A stretch of 64,000 bases of DNA from Streptococcus plurextorum DSM 22810 (GTDB lineage: Bacteria > Bacillota > Bacilli > Lactobacillales > Streptococcaceae): positions 1 through 64,000 of the forward strand of contig NZ_AUIO01000012.1 in assembly GCF_000423745.1 (NCBI RefSeq). Reading direction: 5' to 3'. Positions 27,125 to 36,441 of the stretch are shown here, in pieces (within the stretch, counting starts at the first letter, position 1; the number at the start of each line of letters is the position of its first letter). The notes under the pieces are model-generated. The model was given only the letters and a program-made list of their open reading frames with translations, was not told the origin of the DNA and did not search any database. A program made the translations under genes and the position numbers.

Positions 27125-28786
27125 TTAACGAACTTCCATGATCACCGGCAATACCGCAGGGCGACATTGCGTTTGATCGTAAAGAAACTTGCTCAAATCA
27201 TCCCGAACAGCTGACTTGAGTTCTGCCCAATCGAAATTGTCTCTTTCTAGGTATTTCTCTACCGTTGCATTGACCAAGTCCGCTGATTCACGCATGATGT
27301 CGCGACTTTTCTTAACATAGACAAAGCCACGCGTATGAACTTTAGCTTTAGAAATAATTTTCTTCTGACGCCTATTGACCGTAAGGGCCACGATGAAAAT
27401 CCCATCCTCAGAAAGAATTTTACGGTCTCTAAGGACAATATTACCAACATCCCCCATAGCATTTCCATCAATCATGACATCGCTTGCTGGTACGGCCCCC
27501 TCGTGCAAGAAGCCTTGATCAGACAAGTGCATGATATCTCCACGCTTAACAATATAAATGTTCTCAGGTAAAATACCAATCTCTTCTGCCAAGTCCGCGT
27601 GAGCCGCCAAGTCGCGATACTCTCCTTGAATCGGGAATAAGTACTTGGGCTTCAACAGATTGATCATCAACTGCAAATCACGGCCATTAGCATGCCCTGA
27701 CACGCGCAAGTTCTGTGTGATCATTTTAACAGAACCACCTGCCTTGTAAATCAGGTTATTGACACGTGCCACCACAGCTTCTTTCGCAATGCTAGGGGTT
27801 GTCACAATATAAACCAAATCACCATCTTTAATTTGCACGTAACGGTGACGGCCTGATGCCATTTTCTGCAATCCATTGATTGGCTCGCCCATACGGCCAG
27901 CTTCCAGGATAATCAGCTCATGGTCTTCATATTTTGACATATCTTTTGGTTTAATCAACAAACGATCATCAAAGACTGACAATTTTTTCAATTTGATAGC
28001 TGTGCGGACGATGTTTTCCACATCAAAGCCTGTCAAAACGACACGACGGCCAAAGCGTGCGGCAGCATCAAACACTTGTTGAATACGAACCAAATTAGAC
28101 GCAACAGCTGCAACGATAATCCGACCTTCTGCTTCTTCAACCACATGATTGATTTCAGCTCCCACCTCTGCTTCACTGGCAATTTGGACGGTGCTTGTGG
28201 CGTTAGCAGAGTCAGAGAGAAGCGCAAGGACGCCCTCGCGTCCAATTTCTGCCAAACGTCCCAAATCTGTCTGATAGAATTTGCTAGCAGCTTGGTCAAA
28301 CTTAAAATCACCGGTATAGACAATATTCCCCTCATCTGTCCTTAAAACCACACCTAAACTCTCTGGAATAGAGTGAGTGGTTTGAAAGAAGGAGACTGTG
28401 GTATCTTTAAATTCGATTTCCGTCTCATGATCCACCACGTGGAAATTAGTAAAGTTTTTAGTGGCGTTATTATTTTTCACCATCAACTTAGCCAATTCGA
28501 TGGTTAATTCCGAACCAAAAACGGGTACTTTAACATCTTGTAAGAGATACGGCAAGGCACCAATCGCATCGGCGTGACCGTGCGTTAAAAAGACTCCTTG
28601 AACACGCTCCTTATTGTCAACAAGATACTCTAAATTAGGGATGACAACATCGACACCTAATTGTTCATTTTCAGGGTACTTAAGCCCTGCATCCAAGATA
28701 AAAATAGCTTGGTTAATTTCTGCAAGATAGAAATTTTTACCGTTTTCACGAACCCCACCTAGGGCAATAATTTTAATATCACTCAT
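27125..28786 (-). CDS. rnjB: Ribonuclease J2
   Basis: 553 residues. Metallo-beta-lactamase/beta-CASP layout: H69-G-H71-A-D73-A, so the last His of HxHxDH is replaced by Ala, as in RNase J2 rather than J1. SGHANGRDLQLMINLLKPKYLFPIQGE is the beta-CASP motif. J2 pairs with J1 in a complex for 5'-3' decay and RNA maturation and is itself weak in catalysis. A leader of about 260 bases precedes it. J1/J2 assignment rests on the degenerate motif. Confidence 0.88.
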   Translation of the reverse strand: MSDIKIIALGGVRENGKNFYLAEINQAIFILDAGLKYPENEQLGVDVVIPNLEYLVDNKERVQGVFLTHGHADAIGALPYLLQDVKVPVFGSELTIELAKLMVKNNNATKNFTNFHVVDHETEIEFKDTTVSFFQTTHSIPESLGVVLRTDEGNIVYTGDFKFDQAASKFYQTDLGRLAEIGREGVLALLSDSANATSTVQIASEAEVGAEINHVVEEAEGRIIVAAVASNLVRIQQVFDAAARFGRRVVLTGFDVENIVRTAIKLKKLSVFDDRLLIKPKDMSKYEDHELIILEAGRMGEPINGLQKMASGRHRYVQIKDGDLVYIVTTPSIAKEAVVARVNNLIYKAGGSVKMITQNLRVSGHANGRDLQLMINLLKPKYLFPIQGEYRDLAAHADLAEEIGILPENIYIVKRGDIMHLSDQGFLHEGAVPASDVMIDGNAMGDVGNIVLRDRKILSEDGIFIVALTVNRRQKKIISKAKVHTRGFVYVKKSRDIMRESADLVNATVEKYLERDNFDWAELKSAVRDDLSKFLYDQTQCRPAVLPVIMEVR

Positions 28787-29064
28787 TTTTGTGATGTTTA
28801 AAGCGTTAATTAGGCCAAAAGTGATGATTAAACTGTTACTTGCCAGTCAGATTTTCCTAACTGGAAGTTACAAAGCTCTTTTCTCTCCCTGTTTATCCCT
28901 CATCTGGATGATATTCGGCTCAAAAACCGCAACTAACGCTTATTTCCTTTCTTTTTTGATTCGGAAGGATTCCCTTCCTTTTATCTTTAAAATCTTATAC
29001 TAACGTTCCTTATGTCCATCTTTTTTCAATGGTTGATAAGTCGAATTACAGCCCTTATATTATA
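28787..29064 (-). promoter_or_regulatory. Long leader and promoter of rnjB
   Basis: A TGC-TATAAT extended -10 lies at 29059-29064 on the minus strand, about 270 bases before the start codon, so the transcript has a leader of about 260 bases. The leader contains the hairpin GGAAGG-GAAT-CCTTCC and a second stem with arms CCAGTTAG/CTGACTGG. A short plus-strand open frame here has no support. No protein gene seen. Confidence 0.5.
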
Positions 29065-29089
29065 GCATATTTTCAAATATTTTTCTTGA

Positions 29090-29121
29090 AAAGTAAAGAA
29101 GCTAGGAAAACCTAGCTTCTC
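29090..29121 (-). terminator. Terminator of the trpXYZ-type operon
   Basis: 10-bp stem AGAAGCTAGG/CCTAGCTTCT with TTTT loop (29097-29120), then TTACTTTT; overlaps the end of the ATPase stop codon. Confidence 0.85.
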
Positions 29122-29878
29122 AATCAAAAATCTGATAATAATCGGTAATGGTCATATTAGCTTTTTCTTGTGCTGAAAGATCCTTGACAATTTTTCCCTC
29201 TTTCATCACAATAAGGCGATTGCCATAAGTAAGGGCATCTTCCATCTGATGAGTGATCATGAGTGCTGTTAGACGGTCTTGGTTGACAAAGGTATCTGTC
29301 AATGCCATCAGCGAAGCTGAGGTCTTTGGATCTAGAGCCGCCGTATGCTCATCAAGTAAGAGGAGCTCAGGTCGCTTTAGAGTCGCCATCAACAGACTCA
29401 AGGCCTGTCTTTGACCACCAGATAGGAGCCCGGTTGGTGTATTGAAGTGCTTTTCCAAACCATTGCCTGTTCTACTCAGCAATTTGGTAAAGGCCTCCTC
29501 TTGGACTTGAAGCTTGCGCGGTAAACATTTCCGCTTTTCTCCGCGGTTTTGGGCAATCAGTAAATTTTCAGCAACCGTCATACGAGGAGCCGTCCCCATT
29601 TTGGGATCTTGAAAGACACGCGACAAGTATTTGGCTCTTTTTTCTGCAGGCACCTGTGTCACATCTTCACCCATAATGAAAATAGAGCCACTGGTCAAAG
29701 ACAAGGTTCCTGCAATGACATTGAATAGGGTGGATTTCCCAGCTCCATTTCCTCCTAAAATGGTCAGAAAATCATGTTCATAAATGGTCAAATCTACTTG
29801 ATCTAAAATGGTTTTATACTCATCAAAACCATTATTAACACGAACAGTGGCTTGCTTGAGTTCTACAATTTTTGTCAT
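29120..29878 (-). CDS. ABC transporter ATP-binding protein, TrpZ-like
   Basis: 252 residues. Walker A GGNGAGKST, signature LLSGGQRQALSL, Walker B ELLLLDEHTAALDPKT, H-loop MITHQ. Drives uptake with the permease and lipoprotein genes of the same operon. Start overlaps the permease stop by 4 bases. Substrate is read as tryptophan (or another aromatic) from the Trp leader upstream. Confidence 0.9.
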   Translation of the reverse strand: MTKIVELKQATVRVNNGFDEYKTILDQVDLTIYEHDFLTILGGNGAGKSTLFNVIAGTLSLTSGSIFIMGEDVTQVPAEKRAKYLSRVFQDPKMGTAPRMTVAENLLIAQNRGEKRKCLPRKLQVQEEAFTKLLSRTGNGLEKHFNTPTGLLSGGQRQALSLLMATLKRPELLLLDEHTAALDPKTSASLMALTDTFVNQDRLTALMITHQMEDALTYGNRLIVMKEGKIVKDLSAQEKANMTITDYYQIFD

Positions 29879-30741
29879 CGTGATAAACTCACCCCTTTCA
29901 AGATTTTTGCCTTTAGGGTTGGGAAAATAAGACAGATGGCTAGTACCATGGCGCTGTACAACTTAAGGTAATTGGTGCTGAAGCCTAGCCCTATAATTGT
30001 CGTAATCAAAGCCCAGTATAAAATAGCTCCTACCACAATAGCAATCAAACGTTCTAGTAAGCTAAGATTGGTATAGAGAACCTCACCAATAATAATACTA
30101 GCTAGTCCAACGACAATAACACCGATTCCCTTTGAAACATCCGCATAACCATCTTGTTGCGCAATCAAAGCCCCTGCTAAGGCAATAATGCCATTTGAAA
30201 TGACAAGTCCCATCACTTCCATACGATCCGTTCCAATGCCAAAACTTTTAGCCATGTCGCGGTTATCACCAGTAGCAATATAAGCCTGACCTATTTGGGT
30301 ATGTAAAAAGAAAATAAGACTACCAATAACCAAAACAACTGCTATAAATCCTAAAATCAAGACATTGATTTCTTTTGAAAAAGGGAGAAAGTGCGCTAGC
30401 GTTTGACTTCCTAGAAGACCTAAATTGGCACCACCCATAATCATCAGCATAATTGAGTTAGCCGATGTCATTACAAGGATTCCCGATAAGATTGTCGGAA
30501 TTTTCCCCTTAGTATAAAGAAGTCCTGTGACAAATCCAGCTAAACAGCCAGATACCGCTCCTGCCAGAGTCGCTAAAAAGGGGTTGACTTGATGGTTTAG
30601 TAAAGTGACAGTCACCGCAGCTCCTAAAGGAAAAGAGCCCTCTGCTGTCATGTCTGGAAAATTTAAAATCCGAAAAGTCAAATAAATACCTAGCCCTAAA
30701 ATACCATATAATAGGCCTTGTGTGACTGCCGAAAGAATCAT
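29875..30741 (-). CDS. ABC transporter permease, TrpY-like
   Basis: 288 residues with about eight membrane segments; branched-chain amino-acid/ribose-type permease family (GILGLGIYLTFRILNFPDMTAEGSF at the start, GLASIIIGEVLY later). Start lies 2 bases from the lipoprotein gene stop. Works with the ATPase and binding protein of the operon. Confidence 0.88.
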   Translation of the reverse strand: MILSAVTQGLLYGILGLGIYLTFRILNFPDMTAEGSFPLGAAVTVTLLNHQVNPFLATLAGAVSGCLAGFVTGLLYTKGKIPTILSGILVMTSANSIMLMIMGGANLGLLGSQTLAHFLPFSKEINVLILGFIAVVLVIGSLIFFLHTQIGQAYIATGDNRDMAKSFGIGTDRMEVMGLVISNGIIALAGALIAQQDGYADVSKGIGVIVVGLASIIIGEVLYTNLSLLERLIAIVVGAILYWALITTIIGLGFSTNYLKLYSAMVLAICLIFPTLKAKILKGVSLSR

Positions 30742-30743
30742 AA

Positions 30744-31739
30744 TTACTCCGTTTCTACAATATCCGCTTCATCTAAAACATCTTTGGGAATAGTAATGCC
30801 CAATAATTCTGCTGCTTTAGGGTTGACCGCAGGTTTACCAGTGTCAATAACATTTACTGGAACGTTTGCGACCTCTTGACCTGCCAAGAGTTTGACCACT
30901 ACCTTAGCCGTCTCACGACCAATATCATACTGGCTTTGTGAAATCGCTGCTAAACTTCCTTGTGCCACCATGGTATCAACGCTAGAATAGACGGGAAGTT
31001 TTGCAGCATTTGCTGCGCTAATCACTGACGGGAAGGCAGAAGCAATTGTGTTGTCCTGTGGAACAAAGAAAGCATCAACCTTCTCTACAGCTACACTCAT
31101 GGTAGCTACAATATCATTAGTTGAAGGGACTGCATATTCAACTACCGTTAAGCCAGCCTGTTCAGCATATTTTTTAAATTCAGCTACTTGAGATACCGAA
31201 TTGTCTTCACTACTAGAATAAATAATACCAACCGTTTTAACATTCGGTGTGACGCGACCAATCAATTCAACACCTTGTTTAATGGGTACTTGATTTGAAG
31301 TTCCTGTCACATTCCCTTCTGGTTTGTCAAGGTTTTTAACCAGTTTAGCACCGACAGGATCTGAAATAGCTCCCATCACAACTGGAATTTCTGTCGTGGC
31401 ACTTGCTAAACCTTGTGCTGCAGGCGTTGCAATCCCAACAACAATATCATTGTCCTTAACCAATTGACTAGCCATGACTTGAATTTTACTTTGATCCGCT
31501 TCAGCATTCATCTGTGTCAACTGAACCGTAGTTCCTTCATAGCCTGCATCTGCCAAACCATCCACAATGCCTCGGTTAATGTCATCCAGAGCATCGTGTG
31601 TCACAAACTGTAAAATACCAATCTTAACCACCTGATTTTCTGTCTTGGTAGCTTTTTTATTCCCACCTTGTGTGAAAAGGGCAACTCCAACTAACAATAC
31701 AATAGCAACAAGCGTTGCAATAAGTCCTTTATGTTTCAT
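30744..31739 (-). CDS. trpX: ABC transporter substrate-binding protein, TrpX-like
   Basis: 331 residues. N-terminal hydrophobic segment (GLIATLVAIVLLVGVALFTQGG) that lacks a lipobox cysteine, so it may be a membrane-tethered binding protein rather than a lipoprotein. The rest is the ABC_sub_bind fold (VKIGILQFVTHDALDDINRG, PVVMGAISDPVGAKLV) as in TrpX. First gene of the operon, behind the leader peptide and terminator. Tryptophan is the probable ligand. Confidence 0.87.
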   Translation of the reverse strand: MKHKGLIATLVAIVLLVGVALFTQGGNKKATKTENQVVKIGILQFVTHDALDDINRGIVDGLADAGYEGTTVQLTQMNAEADQSKIQVMASQLVKDNDIVVGIATPAAQGLASATTEIPVVMGAISDPVGAKLVKNLDKPEGNVTGTSNQVPIKQGVELIGRVTPNVKTVGIIYSSSEDNSVSQVAEFKKYAEQAGLTVVEYAVPSTNDIVATMSVAVEKVDAFFVPQDNTIASAFPSVISAANAAKLPVYSSVDTMVAQGSLAAISQSQYDIGRETAKVVVKLLAGQEVANVPVNVIDTGKPAVNPKAAELLGITIPKDVLDEADIVETE

Positions 31740-31804
31740 ATTTTCTCCTCTTTATCGTAACAGTTATCAGCTAGGCTTGAAGCAGAGTACAAAGATTTTA
31801 AATA

Positions 31805-31834
31805 CAAAAAAGCGCCTAGTTTTCTATGGCGCTT
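31805..31834 (-). terminator. Attenuator terminator before trpX
   Basis: AAGCGCC/GGCGCTT stem (31810-31816 and 31828-31834) with an 11-base loop and a run of six T, in the trpX leader. Just upstream is a larger stem with arms GGCATAGATAC and GTATCTGTGCC (about 31862-31908) that could act in an alternative fold. Confidence 0.85.
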
Positions 31835-31922
31835 TCACTAGATTGAGATCTAAGACAAGCGGCACAGATACTTTTTTGAAGTACTCCAAAAAGTCGTATC
31901 TATGCCAAACATAAACACAACT

Positions 31923-31967
31923 TTACAGATGCCAGCTTTGCCAGTTTGTAGATGTGAATGTTTTCAT
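31923..31967 (-). CDS. Trp-containing leader peptide of trpXYZ
   Basis: 14 codons: MKTFTSTNWQSWHL. SD word AGGAGG lies about 8 bases before the ATG. Two Trp codons near the end (positions 9 and 12) in so short a frame are unlikely by chance and lie ahead of alternative hairpins and a terminator. The design fits attenuation by ribosome stalling when charged tRNA-Trp is scarce. Too short for ordinary gene calling. Confidence 0.75.
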   Translation of the reverse strand: MKTFTSTNWQSWHL

Positions 31968-31997
31968 GTCTCAAGACCTCCTTGCTTAATTTTCTTA

Positions 31998-32025
31998 ATT
32001 ATATCGTAAATTCTGAAAATTGCAA
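31998..32025 (-). promoter_or_regulatory. Promoter of the trpXYZ operon
   Basis: -35 TTGCAA at 32020-32025, 16-base spacer, -10 TATAAT at 31998-32003. The leader peptide begins about 25 bases after the predicted start. Confidence 0.7.
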
Positions 32026-32096
32026 GTCATTTTGAAAAAATATTTGCTAAAAGTTTATGATATAATGAAAAGACTGATATATTCAAGGAGAAAGCT

Positions 32097-33749
32097 ATGT
32101 CGTTTGACGGTTTATTTTTACATCATTTGACCAAAGAATTAAGGGAGCAAGTCCTCTACGGTCGGATTCAAAAGGTCAATCAGCCTTTTGAGCGCGAGCT
32201 TGTCTTGACGATTCGTAATAACCGTCAAAATTACAAGCTCTTATTATCTGCTCACCCTGTTTTCGGTCGGATTCAGACCACCCAGGCTGATTTTCAAAAC
32301 CCACAAAATCCCAATACCTATACCATGATCATGCGTAAATACCTTCAAGGGGCAGTTATCGAGGATATCCAACAAATCGAGAATGATCGTATTTTGGAAA
32401 TCTCGGTTTCCAATAAAAGTGAAATCGGAGACGACATCAAGGTCACTCTGATTATGGAAATCATGGGCAAACATTCTAACGTGATTTTGATTGATAAAAC
32501 GGAAAGTAAAATCATTGAATCCATCAAGCATGTCGGTTTTTCGCAAAATTCCTATCGGACTATTCTGCCAGGATCGACCTATATCGCTCCCCCAAAGACG
32601 ACAGCTGAAAACCCGTTTGACATTTCGGATGAAAAACTCTTTGAACTCTTAGAGACTGAGGAATTAAGCGCCAAAAATCTCCAGAAACTCTTTCAGGGAC
32701 TGGGCCGTGACTCTGCTCAAGAACTTGAACAGAGACTGAAAACAGATAAACTAAAAAACTTTCGATCTTTCTTTGCACAAGAAACCCAGGCTTGTCTGAC
32801 AAAAAAAAGTTTCGCTGCTTTGCCATTTTCCGATAGCCTTCAACGGTTTGATAGCTTGTCACAAGTCCTTGACTTTTACTATGGGGAAAAAGCCGAGCGA
32901 GATCGGATTGCCCAGCAGGCCAGTGATTTGATTCATCGTGTGCAAAATGAATTAGAAAAAAATCGAAAAAAATTAGGCAAGCAGGAAGCTGAACTAGTGG
33001 CCACTGACGATGCTGAAGCCTTTCGCCAAAAGGGCGAGTTGCTGACCACCTTCTTAAGTCAAGTGCCAAATAATAAAGACAGCGTCACTCTAGACAACTA
33101 CTACACAGGAAGTCCAATCACGATTGTATTGGATCTTGCTCTGACACCTAATCAAAACGCGCAACGTTATTTTAAAAAGTATCAAAAATTAAAAGAAGCG
33201 GTCAAGCATTTAACAGGGCTTATCGAAGATACCCAACAAACCATTGCTTATTTGGAATCTGTTGACTATAACCTTTCCCAAGCCAACATGGATGAGATTG
33301 AAGATATTCGAGAAGAACTGGTTGAAGCTGGCTTGATGAAACGCCGCACCACAGACAAACGCCACAAACGCAAAAAACCTGAACAGTATCTCGCTTCTGA
33401 CGGTAAAACTATTATTATGGTGGGAAGAAACAATTTGCAAAATGAAGAGTTGACCTTTAAAATGGCTAAAAGAGGGGAGCTCTGGTTCCATGCAAAAGAC
33501 ATCCCAGGGAGTCATGTCATTATCAAAGATAATTTAGAACCATCTGACCAGGTTAAGACCGATGCTGCAGAATTAGCGGCCTACTTCTCCAAAGCACGCC
33601 TGTCCAATCTGGTTCAGGTGGATATGATTGAAGCCAAAAAGTTAAACAAACCCAACGGTGGCAAACCTGGATTTGTAACCTACACAGGACAAAAAACGCT
33701 ACGTGTCACACCAACCAAAGAAAAAATTCAAAGCATGAGGATAAATTGA
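32097..33749 (+). CDS. rqcH: RqcH/FbpA-family ribosome quality control protein (PavA)
   Basis: 550 residues. NFACT-N domain at the start (MSFDGLFLHHLTKELREQVLYGRIQK), long coiled coil at about 280-430, and NFACT-R domain (ELWFHAKDIPGSHVII) at the end. In Firmicutes this protein adds Ala tails to stalled nascent chains on the 50S subunit; the streptococcal form is also known as the fibronectin-binding PavA. Extended -10 (TGA-TATAAT at 32061) precedes it. Its TGA overlaps the ATG of the next gene. Confidence 0.92.
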   Translation: MSFDGLFLHHLTKELREQVLYGRIQKVNQPFERELVLTIRNNRQNYKLLLSAHPVFGRIQTTQADFQNPQNPNTYTMIMRKYLQGAVIEDIQQIENDRILEISVSNKSEIGDDIKVTLIMEIMGKHSNVILIDKTESKIIESIKHVGFSQNSYRTILPGSTYIAPPKTTAENPFDISDEKLFELLETEELSAKNLQKLFQGLGRDSAQELEQRLKTDKLKNFRSFFAQETQACLTKKSFAALPFSDSLQRFDSLSQVLDFYYGEKAERDRIAQQASDLIHRVQNELEKNRKKLGKQEAELVATDDAEAFRQKGELLTTFLSQVPNNKDSVTLDNYYTGSPITIVLDLALTPNQNAQRYFKKYQKLKEAVKHLTGLIEDTQQTIAYLESVDYNLSQANMDEIEDIREELVEAGLMKRRTTDKRHKRKKPEQYLASDGKTIIMVGRNNLQNEELTFKMAKRGELWFHAKDIPGSHVIIKDNLEPSDQVKTDAAELAAYFSKARLSNLVQVDMIEAKKLNKPNGGKPGFVTYTGQKTLRVTPTKEKIQSMRIN

Positions 33750-34657
33750 TGCGCATCCAACAACTACATTACATCATCAAAATCGTTGAAACTGGTTCAA
33801 TGAATGAAGCAGCCAAACAACTGTATATTACTCAACCTAGCCTTTCAAATGCTGTACGAGATTTGGAAAGAGAAATGGGCATTGATATCTTCATCCGAAA
33901 TCCAAAGGGCATTACCCTGACCAAAGATGGTGTCGAATTTCTTTCCTATGCACGCCAAGTTGTCGAGCAGACCTCCCTTTTAGAAGAACGTTATAAAAAC
34001 CCAACCACTCACCGAGAACTCTTTTCGGTATCCTCTCAGCACTACGCTTTTGTTGTTAATGCCTTCGTTTCACTCTTAAAAGGGACGGACATGACCCAAT
34101 ATGAGCTATTCTTACGTGAGACAAGAACCTGGGAAATCATCGATGATGTCAAAAACTTCCGCTCAGAAATTGGGGTTTTATTCCTCAATAGTTATAATCG
34201 CGATGTGCTGACAAAGATGTTGGATGATAGCCGTTTGACCTATACCCCACTCTTTACTGCCCACCCGCATATTTTTGTTTCAAAGACTCACCCACTAGCT
34301 CAGAAAGCCAGCGTGGATTTAGAAGAGCTCAGTGATTACCCTTATTTCTCTTATGATCAAGGCATTCATAATTCTTTCTATTTTGCAGAAGAAATACTGG
34401 CTCAAGTGCCTCATAAAAAGTCAATCGTTGTCTCAGACCGAGCAACGCTCTTCAATCTCTTGATTGGTTTAGATGGCTATACCATTGCCACTGGTATTCT
34501 GAACAGCAATCTCAATGGTGATAATATCGCCTCAATCCCTCTCAATATTGATGACGACATCGAACTGGTCTACATCCAGCATCAAAAAGCTAATCTATCC
34601 AATATGGGAGAGAAATTTATCAACTATCTTATCGAAGAAGTCAAGTTTAACTCATAA
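33749..34657 (+). CDS. LysR-family regulator, CpsY-like
   Basis: 302 residues. N-terminal winged helix (MRIQQLHYIIKIVETGSMNEAAKQLYITQPSLSNAV pattern at 1-60) and LysR substrate-binding domain. Sequence style matches streptococcal CpsY, which governs methionine and cell-surface functions. Translationally coupled to rqcH through a TGATG overlap. Effector not visible. Confidence 0.85.
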   Translation: MRIQQLHYIIKIVETGSMNEAAKQLYITQPSLSNAVRDLEREMGIDIFIRNPKGITLTKDGVEFLSYARQVVEQTSLLEERYKNPTTHRELFSVSSQHYAFVVNAFVSLLKGTDMTQYELFLRETRTWEIIDDVKNFRSEIGVLFLNSYNRDVLTKMLDDSRLTYTPLFTAHPHIFVSKTHPLAQKASVDLEELSDYPYFSYDQGIHNSFYFAEEILAQVPHKKSIVVSDRATLFNLLIGLDGYTIATGILNSNLNGDNIASIPLNIDDDIELVYIQHQKANLSNMGEKFINYLIEEVKFNS

Positions 34658-34660
34658 AGC

Positions 34661-34695
34661 GAGGCTAGGACGTCGTCCTAGCCTCTAAGTTTGTT
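34661..34695 (+). terminator. Terminator after the LysR gene
   Basis: 11-bp perfect stem GAGGCTAGGAC/GTCCTAGCCTC with a 3-base loop, then TAAGTTTGTTT. Confidence 0.85.
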
Positions 34696-34874
34696 TAGAT
34701 ACCATTTGTGCTTACTGCTTCTGCCCCTAACCCTGTCAGGGAAACCTCTATGCCAGTGTCAGACAGCTAGAGCAAGCTTGTTAAGAATAGTTTATGTTGC
34801 TCTACTGTCATGTCATCTCCTATGAAGATGTCACAGTGACAAAATATGTTCTCTTTGCCTTTCTTCTAAAAAGG

Positions 34875-35651
34875 CTATGGATTTAGTTTCTGGTTTTCAA
34901 TAATGATACGATTGACTTTATCATAGTAGAACTCATCTGTTTGGTAGCTAACGCCTGCTTGCTGCGCTAAAAAGATGATTTGCTCCAAGAATACCTGAGA
35001 TGAAAATCCAGTCGTGCGGTGAAGCTCCTCTTCATCAAATGGTTTAATCAGATGTGCCAAGGGATTGCGAACAGCTTTTTCAAACTGGCGTAACTGCAGA
35101 ACGCTATCTTTGATGGCTTTTCCATAATCCGTCACCTGAATCAGGTCAGCCAAGCTTTTTGACGTCACTTTAGCCTCACGTTTTTGGGATAAAAAGTTTT
35201 GAATAAAAGGATTTTCTGAGTCTTTCATCACAGAGAATTTCCAAGTATCGTACTGAGAAGACTTGGTATTGTGGATTAAATCTGACAAATTTGGTACCTT
35301 GGCCTGAGCTAACCGTAAAAAGAGACGATAGAGAATGGGGCTAACTGCCCTGACAAAATCAATGATGTCAGCCGTTTTAACCTTAGCTTCTAAGTCCATG
35401 ATGTAGTTGGCTAGTAGTTCTTCTTCATAAGCATTCGAAAGTAGGGATATGCCGTATGTTGTCTCCAGTTGCTTTAGCTTTTCTTGGTGATCAAAAAGGT
35501 AAGCGACATTTAATTCTCTACGCTCTTTTAACATTTCCAGCAAAAAGAGGCTATCTGGATCTAGTCCAGTAGCCTGCTTTGCTAGTTTAAAAGCGTGATG
35601 GTAAGCATAGACCTCTAGTAGGAGGGCTAGGCTTTGGTCATTTCCTGCCAT
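34875..35651 (-). CDS. Conserved protein of the nucleoside operon with RX4H (HEPN-like) motif
   Basis: 258 residues, mostly helical, function not known to me. R195-N-P-L-A-H200 in FEKAVRNPLAHLIKPF is the RX4H pattern of HEPN ribonucleases, in the position expected within a C-terminal helical bundle. The start overlaps the deoD stop by one base, and the gene is last in the operon. The same order occurs in other streptococci, so it is a stable member. Could be an inactive or regulatory HEPN. Confidence 0.75.
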   Translation of the reverse strand: MAGNDQSLALLLEVYAYHHAFKLAKQATGLDPDSLFLLEMLKERRELNVAYLFDHQEKLKQLETTYGISLLSNAYEEELLANYIMDLEAKVKTADIIDFVRAVSPILYRLFLRLAQAKVPNLSDLIHNTKSSQYDTWKFSVMKDSENPFIQNFLSQKREAKVTSKSLADLIQVTDYGKAIKDSVLQLRQFEKAVRNPLAHLIKPFDEEELHRTTGFSSQVFLEQIIFLAQQAGVSYQTDEFYYDKVNRIIIENQKLNP

Positions 35652-36364
35652 TAGTCTGCGATTAGGGTTTCAAGACCAACCTTCATCATGTCTGTGAAGG
35701 TGTTTTGACGCTCTTCTGCTGTTGTGTCTTCTTCTGGGTTGACCAAGCTGTCTGAAATGGTCATGATAGCCAGCGTTTCTACACCAAATTTAGCACCCAA
35801 GTAGTAGAGGGCTGCCGCTTCCATTTCGACTGCCTTGACACCAAGTTGCCCAAGTTCTAGGTTGCGAGCAAATAGTTTTGGTGAATAGAAGCTATCAGAT
35901 GACAGGACATTTCCAACATGAGTGGTCAGATTAAGGTCTTTGGCAATGTGATAGGCCTTATCCAAGAGATTGAAGCTAGCAATCTGTGGCAAGTCGTATT
36001 CTGGCCAATCAATATTGATCATGCGAGAGTTGGTTGCAGCTGCTTGAGCCAATACCAATTCACGCACATGGACATCAGCATTGAGAGAGCCTGCTGTTCC
36101 AACGCGGATCAGTTTTTTCACGCCGTAGTCATTGATGAGCTCATGAGCATAGATAGAGATGGAAGGCATCCCCATACCTGTTCCCATAACAGATACGCGA
36201 TGACCTTTGTAAGTACCAGTATAGCCAAACATATTGCGGACTTGGTTGAAGCAAACGGCGTCTTCGAGGAAGTTTTCCGCGATAAATTTAGCACGAAGTG
36301 GATCACCAGGAAGCAAAATCTTATCAGCGATGTCACCTGGTTTTGCAGAGATGTGGATAGACAT
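35651..36364 (-). CDS. deoD: Purine nucleoside phosphorylase DeoD-type
   Basis: 237 residues. [30 protein letters not shown] and [12 protein letters not shown] are trimeric/hexameric NP-II motifs. Splits purine (deoxy)nucleosides to base and (deoxy)ribose-1-phosphate, feeding DeoB. Downstream of the LemA-like gene on the same strand. Confidence 0.95.
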   Translation of the reverse strand: MSIHISAKPGDIADKILLPGDPLRAKFIAENFLEDAVCFNQVRNMFGYTGTYKGHRVSVMGTGMGMPSISIYAHELINDYGVKKLIRVGTAGSLNADVHVRELVLAQAAATNSRMINIDWPEYDLPQIASFNLLDKAYHIAKDLNLTTHVGNVLSSDSFYSPKLFARNLELGQLGVKAVEMEAAALYYLGAKFGVETLAIMTISDSLVNPEEDTTAEERQNTFTDMMKVGLETLIAD

Positions 36365-36441
36365 ATGTTAATACCAAGAGTACAAGTGTTCTCTTTCCTT
36401 TCAAATATTCTTTTTCTGTGGACACAGCAGGGCATTAGCCA

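Noticed and set aside
28791-29003. 70-codon plus-strand frame in the rnjB leader
   Set aside because: No ribosome site or recognisable protein; region is the leader of rnjB.
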